A DNA stretch of 12,222 nucleotides, from the NCBI GenBank assembly GCA_016210375.1, contig JACQUH010000145.1, forward strand, positions 1 through 12,222, written 5' to 3'. The position numbers were made by a program, and so were the translations under genes. This document shows positions 6,684 to 12,222 of the stretch, in pieces (position 1 is the first letter of the stretch; each line of letters opens with the position of its first letter). The notes beneath the pieces are model-generated. The model did not search any database, was not told the DNA's origin, and saw nothing but the letters and a program-made list of their open reading frames with translations. This DNA is from Chloroflexota bacterium. GTDB taxonomy: Bacteria > Chloroflexota > Dehalococcoidia > Lucifugimonadales > JACPCL1.

Positions 6684-6697
6684 GGCCGCCCGACCTG
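6684..6697 (+). repeat. Near-copy of the tRNA-Gln 3' end (possible att-site remnant)
   Basis: The 14 bases GGCCGCCCGACCTG match GGCTGCCCGACCTG at 8190-8203, the 3' end of tRNA-Gln including part of its CCA, in 13 of 14 positions and the same orientation. The two copies bracket about 1.5 kb of degraded genes. This is what an element inserted at the tRNA 3' end would leave, but a chance match is possible and no integrase is present. Confidence 0.3.
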
Positions 6698-6911
6698 TAT
6701 GGAATCAAGAACTTTTGAACTCAGTGTTGGCGTGCCAGCCCAGGAACTGCCAAACAGCACCTTGGATAAGCACCGCAAGAAGCCTTGGCTCTTTTGAGAA
6801 GGTTTCGGCTGAGGACAGCAGACTGAACTGGCGGGTTGGCACTCAGTGACTCGGCGACTCAGCCGATGCCTATTGGCCCTACTTCTCCACTGTGCTCACG
6901 TTGATTGTGTG

Positions 6912-7673
6912 TCAGTGTGAGCCCTCCGACAAGCTCTCCCGCCTACGACGGATAGTTGTTTGAAGCATGGCTGAGGGACCGGTCGGGAAAGCGTCTGCGT
7001 CCTTCAAATATAATTCAATGCATGCACATAGTCGGTCTTCGACGGAGAAGAGCCAAGCTGGTAAGTGTCTGCTCTTGATGCTTCTCCGCCTCTTGATACG
7101 TGACGGCAGATCCAACGCAAGGGGAGTGGCAGCAACTTGGCCATCGAGCGCGTCGGAAAGATTTAACCAACAATAGCCTGTCCATCTGGGGAAGACACTA
7201 CCGCGGATCAGTGCATCGAGGGAAACAGCCTCCATGAGCCATAGCAACTGTTGGCGATCACCCGCAGCCAGCCCCGGAGCCGTTGTCGGCCTAAATCTGT
7301 CAACAAGTGTCACTGCCAAAGGTAAGAAGGCCCCCGACTCACGCCAATCACCTAGCATCACCGGGTCGTCGAAGTCGAAGTCGTCTCAGCAATCCGGCCA
7401 TAAAGAACGGTCGTCTTGAAGACCTTGGAGCACGGAAGAGTTAAGTCCTAGCAGTTCGCCCAAGGCAGCGTTTTCGTTCGCGAATTGCCTGCCAACCAAC
7501 ATCGATATTGCACACGCCCATTCCGCCATCGTCGCCGCTTCTGATTGAGACACCGGTTGAAAAGGATAAAGGACCCTGGCCGCCCACACTCGGTCTAGCT
7601 CCATCGAAGCCCACAACGGCAGCAATGGTACCCTTGCCTGCCTTTGCGGCCCGCTATCTGGAAGCTTTCCCAT
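6912..7673 (-). pseudogene. Unknown gene of 254 codons split by an in-frame TGA
   Basis: The ATG at 7673 has an excellent ribosome site (AAAGGAGGA, 5 bases from AGGAGG to ATG), which argues for a real gene. The frame runs 95 residues to a TGA at 7386-7388 (context WPDC-stop-DDFDFDDPVMLG). It then stays open in the same frame for a further 158 codons to the final stop at 6912. The joined product shows no membrane segment. It has hydrophobic helices (MAEWACAISMLVGRQFA; LLWLMEAVSLDALIRG), a Trp-rich centre and a basic patch (SRIKRRRSIKSRH). I recognise no family. Simplest reading: a nonsense mutation in an accessory gene. The second part could be translated separately from ATG 7361, but I see no strong ribosome site there. 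A selenocysteine codon is conceivable but unsupported. Confidence 0.6.
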
Positions 7674-7890
7674 GCGTTCCTCCTTTATCTTGCCTCAAGC
7701 GGTGCACGTAGGTGACTACACAACTGCCCTGCCTGGTTTCGGCCCAGTGCCAAGGGAAAACCAGTCGTCTGCTGCGAACCAGCCGGACAAACTCTTCCAC
7801 GCTAATCCCCGCCATCCGCAGTATTTCTCGGAGTGCTCCTCGGTCCAACTTTCTGTCCCGTGGGACCGTCATCGGCCCCGGCTGATGACG
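7654..7890 (-). pseudogene. HicA-like toxin, C-terminal remnant with foreign ends
   Basis: The segment RHQPGPMTVPRDRKLDRGAL and the following REILRMAGISVEEFVRLV (about 7890 to 7777) match the second half of HicA mRNA interferases, which end TVP...K-x-L-x-x-G-T-L-R-x-I-L-[RK]-Q-A-G-[IL]-S-x-E-E-F. The N-terminal half with the catalytic GSH histidine is absent. The frame upstream instead reads sequence that encodes the neighbouring hypothetical protein in another frame. The C-terminus runs on about 38 residues past the usual HicA end, into the ribosome site and start of the next gene. No HicB antitoxin is seen. It therefore looks like a truncated, inactive toxin fragment left by recombination. 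Confidence 0.55.
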
Positions 7891-8170
7891 CCTCTCGGCT
7901 CGCCTGCTCAAACTGGTCCAGTAAACGCCGGAGCCTGGGAACGTCCTGTACCCGCAGAAGGGTTTCCTCAAAATGCCCGTGGGGCAAGTCCCGGCTCATC
8001 ACGTAACGTAGCGCCTCCCATGTTCGCTTAAGGAGCGGCCTTGGCGTCAGGTGAACCGTGACAATTAGGTCTGGCCCAGAGGGGTCCTTCCAGAGCGAGA
8101 CCCGAAGCATATGGGCAGCGTCGTAGCAGGCGCAGTTGAGGACCTCTTCCGCATCAGCGGCCACGGTCAT
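7802..8170 (-). CDS. Small hypothetical protein next to tRNA-Gln; tail altered by the hicA junction
   Basis: 122 residues from the ATG at 8170. The frame is open further upstream, but that part is the tRNA gene read as codons, so I start after it. An AGGAG sits only one base before this ATG, so the exact start (perhaps the later Met of MLRVSLW) is uncertain. The core (MLRVSLWKDPSGPDLIVTVH, then WEALRYVMSR and GHFEETLLRVQDVPRLRRLLDQF) has a beta pair followed by helices and resembles small unannotated accessory proteins with a GHF-E/D-x-x-L-L pattern. I cannot name it. The last about 30 residues are low-complexity and overlap the hicA remnant in another frame, so the native C-terminus was probably lost. 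It lies 18 bases past the tRNA 3' end and may share its transcript. Confidence 0.5.
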   Translation of the reverse strand: MTVAADAEEVLNCACYDAAHMLRVSLWKDPSGPDLIVTVHLTPRPLLKRTWEALRYVMSRDLPHGHFEETLLRVQDVPRLRRLLDQFEQASREASSAGADDGPTGQKVGPRSTPRNTADGGD

Positions 8171-8188
8171 GCTCCTAACAAGGTAGAC

Positions 8189-8262
8189 TGGCTGCCCGAC
8201 CTGGATTCGAACCAGGGTTAACGGATTCAAAGTCCGCTGTGCTACCACTACACCATCGGGCA
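8189..8262 (-). tRNA. tRNA-Gln (anticodon TTG), CCA encoded
   Basis: All four arms fold. The acceptor is TGCCCGA/TCGGGCA with discriminator G and an encoded CCA (8189-8191). The D arm is GTGT/GCAC with an AGTGGTA loop. The anticodon arm is GCGGA-CTTTGAA-TCCGT with TTG at 8230 to 8228. The T arm is CCTGG-TTCGAAT-CCAGG. Read from 8262 downwards it is 71 bases plus CCA. It decodes CAA and, by wobble, CAG. A promoter-like pair lies 35-63 bases upstream. The 3' end borders a degraded accessory patch, which fits use of this tRNA as an integration site. Confidence 0.96.
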
Positions 8263-8296
8263 ACGAGGGCGGGCCGAGGGGATGGCCCACTCTTCT

Positions 8297-8325
8297 ATCC
8301 TACCTGGTGCCGCACCGGGGGACAA
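8297..8325 (-). promoter_or_regulatory. Promoter of the tRNA-Gln gene
   Basis: On the minus strand TTGTCC (8325 to 8320) and TAGGAT (8302 to 8297) are 17 bases apart, each matching 4 of 6 consensus bases. Transcription would start near 8290, about 28 bases before the mature tRNA. The same layout precedes the WD40 unit. Confidence 0.5.
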
Positions 8326-8410
8326 GCAGGGGTATGCTGCGCACGTGCACCCCGACGGTACGCACCAAGGCCTTAGCCCCTGGTTGCAAAAGTACGCGCA
8401 CGATAGAAAT

Positions 8411-8470
8411 CCGTTCGCCCTGAGCCTGTCGAAGGGCGGGTTCGTGGTTCGACAAGCTCACCACGAACGG
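8411..8470. repeat. 60-bp composite palindromic repeat (REP-like)
   Basis: Two hairpins lie side by side inside terminal inverted repeats CCGTTCG (8411-8417) and CGAACGG (8464-8470). Hairpin 1 has stem CGCCCT/AGGGCG (8416-8421 and 8433-8438). Hairpin 2 has a 9-bp stem GTTCGTGGT/ACCACGAAC (8440-8448 and 8460-8468). Their 11-base loops (GAGCCTGTCGA and TCGACAAGCTC) are reverse complements of each other in 10 of 11 positions, so the element is two inverted copies of one unit. Sequences of this kind (CCTGAGC-TGTCGAAGG with TTCGACAAGCTCA) are familiar to me as dispersed repeats in many bacteria. It lies just past the end of the PLP-enzyme gene and may also end that transcript. Confidence 0.8.
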
Positions 8471-8504
8471 GACTTTGATGGCGGACCACTTTCGTAAGTG
8501 AGTG

Positions 8505-9653
8505 CTAGCCCCGCAGGAGTGCGGCGATGCGCTCCCCCACGAGCCTGTCTTCCCCTTCGTTCAGGCCGAAGACGTGGATCGTGATGTGGTCCTCGCCATC
8601 CCGCAGCCCGGTCCAGATGGGCGGGTCGCCAGCTTTCAGCCGGTCCACCACGTCCCTGGCCGAGAGGCGCGCGACCCGGGCGTCCACCTCCAGCCGAACG
8701 CCGTAAGGCTGGTGGCCCAGGATGTTGTCCATCATGGTGGCCTTGACCCCGGGGATGCCCCGCAGCGGTGCGATGATGGCCTGGCTCTGGCGCTCCGCTT
8801 TGGCCAGGCGCTCCTCGTGGTCCATGGTCATCCAGTGCTTCACCGCGGCCACAGCGCCCACCATCTCCTGGCGGTCTATCTTCTGGGGCCGGCCAATGCC
8901 CCGTACGCGGCGGCCCTCGTAGGCGGCGAAGGACTGGAGGCCCAGCTTGCGGATGGCCTCCCTGGTGCCCAGGGCCAGGCCCGTGGACTGGGGTGCCCCC
9001 AGGTACTTGGCGGCGACGCACTGGATGTCGGCCCCCATGCGCACGTACTTGCCGAACAGCTCCAGGGGGTATATCTGTCCCGCGGCGTCCACCATCACCG
9101 GCACCCCATGGGCATGGGCGATCTCAATGGTCTCCTGGAGCGACAGGGCGAAGGGGTCCGGGCTGCGCTCCACGGCGTAGTAGTGCACCGCCGCCGTCTT
9201 CGGCCCCAGGGCCTGCTCCAGGTCTTGCCGGGTCGTGCGCTCCGCCGAGCCAAACTCCACTAGCCTTGCTCCCGCAAGCTGCAAGCAACGGTCGTACCAG
9301 TACCGCTGCCGCTTCTGGATCAGGATTTCGTTCCTCATGCCCGAGGTGTCCGGAAGCTGCTGGATCTTCTCGTCGTCGTCCCCGGCCATGAAAGCCGCCG
9401 TGGCCAGGGTGAGGGCCGAGCCTGCCCCAGAGGTGACGTACGCTGCCGGCACGTTGGTGTACCGCGCGATGGCTTCCCCTGCCTTCTCCTCCAGCTCCAT
9501 CATGGGGATGTACGCGCCGTTGGCCCGCTCCATGGCCTCCTTCACCTCGGGTATTGGTGTGGAGCCGCCCAGCATGGTCACGCTGCCGAGGGCGTTGACG
9601 ACGGGCCTTGCCCCCAGCTCCTTGTAGATGTCGCCCCATGTGCTCCCTGGCAT
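8505..9653 (-). CDS. PLP-dependent enzyme of the SelA-like / glucosaminate-6-phosphate ammonia-lyase family
   Basis: 382 residues with a type I PLP fold throughout. The N-terminal VVNALGSVTMLGGSTP (18-33) is typical of the SelA/DgaE group. TSGAGSAL (74-81) forms the cofactor phosphate cup, Asp189 (VMVDAAGQIYP) pairs with the pyridine nitrogen, and Lys216 (VAAKYLGAPQ) is the expected Schiff-base lysine. True SelA is about 460 residues with an extra N-terminal tRNA-binding region; that part is missing, so a role in selenocysteine synthesis is unlikely. A lyase, racemase or aldolase acting on an amino acid or amino sugar acid is more plausible. The ATG at 9653 has GGGAGGA five bases upstream. 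An ATG at 9671 overlaps the sbcC stop (ATGA) but has no ribosome site. It lies downstream of sbcC, probably co-transcribed. Confidence 0.85.
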   Translation of the reverse strand: MPGSTWGDIYKELGARPVVNALGSVTMLGGSTPIPEVKEAMERANGAYIPMMELEEKAGEAIARYTNVPAAYVTSGAGSALTLATAAFMAGDDDEKIQQLPDTSGMRNEILIQKRQRYWYDRCLQLAGARLVEFGSAERTTRQDLEQALGPKTAAVHYYAVERSPDPFALSLQETIEIAHAHGVPVMVDAAGQIYPLELFGKYVRMGADIQCVAAKYLGAPQSTGLALGTREAIRKLGLQSFAAYEGRRVRGIGRPQKIDRQEMVGAVAAVKHWMTMDHEERLAKAERQSQAIIAPLRGIPGVKATMMDNILGHQPYGVRLEVDARVARLSARDVVDRLKAGDPPIWTGLRDGEDHITIHVFGLNEGEDRLVGERIAALLRG

Positions 9654-9667
9654 GTCTGTCCTCCCTT

Positions 9668-12112
9668 TCATGTCATCACAAAGGTAGAGCCAGCCTCCGT
9701 CTTCTGCACCTCTATGCGCACGGGGAAGGCCTCCTTGACCTCCTCCATGTGGGTGATCACCAAGATGCGCTCAAAGTCCCGCGCAATGGTCTGGATCACC
9801 TCCAGGATACGCTCCCGGCCCGCGGCGTCCTGGGTGCCGAACCCCTCGTCAATGAACAGCGTCGGCAGCGGAGCGCCGGCCCGCCGCGCCAGCAGCTTGG
9901 ACAGGGCGATACGCAAGGCCAGGTTGATGCGGAAGGCCTCGCCCCCGCTGAAGGTCTCGTAGCTGCGGGCGCCCAGGGGGTCCGACACTTTGATCTGCAG
10001 CGTTTCCACCACGTCGCCGCGCTGCGTTTCCCGCTGAGTCTCCAGCTTCAGGTGCATCGTGTTGTCAGTCATGCGCCCCAGCAGGTCGTTGGCGTCCGCC
10101 TCCAGCTCCGGGATGGCCGCCTCCACGATGAGGGCCTGCACCCCCGTGCGGCCAAAGGCCGTCGCCAGCTCCTCCATCACCTGGCGCTCGCGGCCAATCC
10201 CGCCCAGGCGTAGCTCGGCCTCCGCCTTCTTCTTTTCCAGCTCGCCATACTCCCGCAGCCGCTCCCGCAGGGACCCCTGGCGCACCAGGAGCTCCTGGCG
10301 CCGCGCCTGGGACGAGGCATGGCGGCTTTCCGCCTCCCGCGCCCGCCGTTCCACCTCCGGCAAGGCTGCCACGTCTTGCCGCACCAGGGCCATGCGCTCC
10401 TCCGCCTGAGCCAGGGCCTCCTGTCGCCGTTGATACAAGACGGCCACTCTAGCCAGGCCCTCCCGCTCCTCCGGCAGCCCCTGGAGCGCCTCCTGGAGCG
10501 TGCGGTGCTCCTCATCGGCCAGCGCCAGCGCCTTCAGGCCCTCCCGCACCTCGCGGTGGCGCTCCGGGGCATAGCCCAAGGCGTCCAGCTCGCCGTCCAG
10601 CCGCACCAGCTCGGCGGGCGCTTTTTGGGCTTCCGCTAGCTGTTGGGCCAGGGTCCCCTGGCGGGCATGGACGTGCTGGCGCCTCCTGGCAACTTCTCCC
10701 TCCTCCCGTTGGATCCAGGTCGCCATCTCTCTTTGCCTCGGCTCCGCCTCCTTCAGCCTTTCGTCGTTCTGCCTGTACTCCTGGGCAATGGCCCTGCCCT
10801 GGGCCGCGTACTCCTGGGCAATGTGCTCCCGGTCCTGAAGGCCAAGCACCCTCCCGCAAAGAGGGCAGCGGGCATCCACCTGGGCGGAGAGCATATCCAC
10901 CTTGCTGCGCAGCCCGTGCATCTCCGCCATGAGCCGCTGGTTCGCTTCAGTTTGGCTCTGACGGGCCACCTCCATCCCTTGCAGCTCCGTGCGGCGGCCT
11001 TCCAGCGTCTCTTCCCGTTTGTGCAACGTCTCCAGATCCCCCTGAGCCGCCGCCAGCGCCGATTCCAACCCAGGCAACGCGTCAATCCGCCCTTGTACGC
11101 CCTTCCGTCGCTCCTGAAGGCGAGCGTAAGGCTCCACCAGCCGGCCCAGGGCTTCCTCCTGCCCGCGCAGCTCCCCCAGCCGCGCGAAGGCCTGAAGGAT
11201 CTCGCTCTGCCGCGCCGCCAGCGCCTCCCAGACCTGGACGCGCCGCCCGTGCTGGACCCGCTGGCTCCCAAGCTGGCGCGCCTCCTCCTTCGCCACCGCC
11301 GCCTGGCGCTCCAGCGCCTCCATCTCCCGCCGCTGCTGCTGAAGGGAGCGCAGCCTTTCCTGCTGCGCACTGGCTGCCTCCGCCGCCAACGCAACCTCCT
11401 CGTGGACCGCCGCCAGCGCCGCTTCCACCTGGGGCAACTGCGCCTCGTGCTCTGGCCGCTGGGCAAGCTGCTGCGACCATGCCTGCACCTGGCCCTGAAG
11501 GCCCTGCATCTGCGCCGCCCGATCCCGCGCCTTCTCCTTGGCCCGGTCCTGAAGCCGTTCGTACAGCTCCAGCCCCAACACCTTTCCCAGGACCTGCTGG
11601 CGCTCCGCTGGCCGCTTGGTCGTGAACTCGTCGGCCCGCCCTTGCACCAAGAAGGCGCTGTTGACAAAGGTGGTGTAGTCCATGCCCACCAGGCGGTTGA
11701 TCTGCGCCTCAGTCTCCCGCACCGAGCTGCCGCTTATGCTGCGGAACTCGCCCTCGCCTTCTGGGCCTGTGGCCACCTGGAGCTCCAGGGACGTTGCTCT
11801 GCCTGCTCGTCCCCGGGCGTACCGCCGGATGACCCGGTACCGCTGCCCCCTGGCCGGCCCCGAAGATGGCCCGCCGGCGATGAACTCCAGCTCCACCCGC
11901 ATGTCCTGCTCGCCGATGTGCACCAGCTCCTCCTGGGAGCGCACCTCCCCGGCTTCGCCCCACAGCGCCCAGGTGATGGCGTCCAGCAGCGACGACTTCC
12001 CGTGCCCGTTGGCCCCGCACAGGCAGGCGATTTGCACACCCTTCAGATGCAGGGTGGGCACGTTGCGCCGGTAGCACTTGAAGTTTTCCAGCGTCAGCTT
12101 CAGCGGGATCAT
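9668..12112 (-). CDS. sbcC: SbcC/Rad50-type SMC ATPase, DNA double-strand break processing
   Basis: 814 residues, near the length of archaeal and Thermotoga Rad50 and shorter than E. coli SbcC. It is the ATPase of the SbcCD (Rad50-Mre11) nuclease complex, which opens hairpins and trims DNA ends. In order: Walker A GANGHGKSS (33-41); Q-loop region (AFLVQGRADEF); a long Gln/Glu/Arg/Ala-rich coiled coil; the zinc hook Cys416-Pro-Leu-Cys419; the returning coiled coil; signature SGGEAFR (from 722); Walker B LFIDE (752-756) with D-loop; and the switch His788 (VITH). The start ATG at 12112 gives the conserved MIPLKLTLENFKCY; its ribosome site is weak. The nuclease partner SbcD is normally encoded just upstream; it is not within the 110 bases left of window. 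The stop overlaps an ATG of the following PLP-enzyme frame. Confidence 0.94.
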   Translation of the reverse strand: MIPLKLTLENFKCYRRNVPTLHLKGVQIACLCGANGHGKSSLLDAITWALWGEAGEVRSQEELVHIGEQDMRVELEFIAGGPSSGPARGQRYRVIRRYARGRAGRATSLELQVATGPEGEGEFRSISGSSVRETEAQINRLVGMDYTTFVNSAFLVQGRADEFTTKRPAERQQVLGKVLGLELYERLQDRAKEKARDRAAQMQGLQGQVQAWSQQLAQRPEHEAQLPQVEAALAAVHEEVALAAEAASAQQERLRSLQQQRREMEALERQAAVAKEEARQLGSQRVQHGRRVQVWEALAARQSEILQAFARLGELRGQEEALGRLVEPYARLQERRKGVQGRIDALPGLESALAAAQGDLETLHKREETLEGRRTELQGMEVARQSQTEANQRLMAEMHGLRSKVDMLSAQVDARCPLCGRVLGLQDREHIAQEYAAQGRAIAQEYRQNDERLKEAEPRQREMATWIQREEGEVARRRQHVHARQGTLAQQLAEAQKAPAELVRLDGELDALGYAPERHREVREGLKALALADEEHRTLQEALQGLPEEREGLARVAVLYQRRQEALAQAEERMALVRQDVAALPEVERRAREAESRHASSQARRQELLVRQGSLRERLREYGELEKKKAEAELRLGGIGRERQVMEELATAFGRTGVQALIVEAAIPELEADANDLLGRMTDNTMHLKLETQRETQRGDVVETLQIKVSDPLGARSYETFSGGEAFRINLALRIALSKLLARRAGAPLPTLFIDEGFGTQDAAGRERILEVIQTIARDFERILVITHMEEVKEAFPVRIEVQKTEAGSTFVMT

Positions 12113-12175
12113 GGCGGGCCTATTCTAGTGTGGTGCTTCTAACGCTACGTTACCGAGTCTGACCTAACCCCCTGG

Positions 12176-12199
12176 CCCCCTTCCCGCATGGGAAGGGGG
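12176..12199. repeat. 10-bp perfect hairpin upstream of sbcC
   Basis: CCCCCTTCCC and GGGAAGGGGG (12176-12185 and 12190-12199) flank a GCAT loop. Just before it the bases run CCTAACCCCCTGG. C-rich hairpins of this form are widespread dispersed repeats between bacterial genes. It lies 64 bases before the sbcC start and could end transcription of the gene beyond the right edge. Confidence 0.6.
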
Positions 12200-12222
12200 A
12201 ATGCTCTCCCTCTGTGCGGAGA

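Larger units (their letters stand above)
6597..6911. other. Intergenic region after the dehydrogenase
   Basis: These 315 bases hold the strong hairpin at 6627-6667 and the 14-base copy of the tRNA-Gln 3' end at 6684-6697. From 6700 on, GC drops relative to the dehydrogenase. Short frames crossing it have no ribosome sites or family features. I see no gene. Confidence 0.5.

Noticed and set aside
8282..8497. Short plus-strand frame with LSLSKG...VRQAHHER.
   Set aside because: These residues are the translation of the 60-bp palindromic repeat, a well-known source of false proteins.
8505..9653. Idea that the PLP enzyme is SelA and the TGA at 7386 encodes selenocysteine.
   Set aside because: The protein lacks the SelA N-terminal region and no SECIS-like stem or other Sec genes are visible; there is no support in the window.
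10643..12142. Open frame of 499 codons on the plus strand.
   Set aside because: It is the antisense shadow of the sbcC coiled coil, rich in Leu/Pro/His/Arg without motifs.
1..12222. CRISPR array, insertion sequence or phage structural genes.
   Set aside because: No spaced direct-repeat series, transposase, integrase or capsid/tail motifs were found on either strand.

Overview
The window reads as a GC-rich bacterial chromosome segment, most likely from a Chloroflexota-type or similar environmental lineage. That placement is an inference from general gene flavour, base composition and the style of the palindromic repeats; no rRNA or other taxonomic marker is present. Housekeeping genes (panC, aspS, sbcC) are dense and very GC-rich (a 60-base sample inside panC counts about 72% GC). 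Two accessory patches are visibly poorer in GC (sampled 60-base stretches count 48-58%): about 376-1250 and about 6700-7700.

Left part, 1-3970. The 3' end of a MarR-type regulator on the plus strand faces a minus-strand operon. That operon runs from a promoter at 3942-3971 through aspS, panC (30 bases later), a one-helix membrane protein that starts on the panC stop codon, and a small unknown protein. The AspRS carries the His31/Gly83 pair expected of a non-discriminating enzyme, which would imply that Asn-tRNA is made by transamidation (GatCAB).

Centre, 3970-6700. A compact array of three small hairpins precedes a WD40 gene. Reassembled across two single-base frameshifts, this gene gives a complete seven-bladed propeller. 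It lies 5 bases after a small hypothetical gene, and both appear to start from one promoter. Divergently, a full-length FMN-dependent alpha-hydroxy-acid dehydrogenase with all catalytic residues is followed by a 19-bp perfect hairpin.

Right-centre, 6680-8500. A decayed accessory patch abuts an intact tRNA-Gln(UUG) gene. It holds a 254-codon unknown gene split by an in-frame TGA, the C-terminal half of a HicA-like toxin, and a small hypothetical gene whose tail runs into that fragment. A 14-base near-copy of the tRNA 3' end lies at its far side, so it could be the remnant of an element integrated at the tRNA. A 60-bp composite palindromic repeat follows the tRNA.

Right part, 8505-12222. A Rad50/SbcC-type ATPase is followed, with its stop codon just ahead, by a SelA-fold PLP enzyme; both are on the minus strand. 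Another hairpin repeat lies upstream of sbcC. I see no convincing undescribed multi-gene system. The most unusual material is the tRNA-Gln-adjacent degenerate patch, the frameshifted propeller gene and the palindromic repeats.
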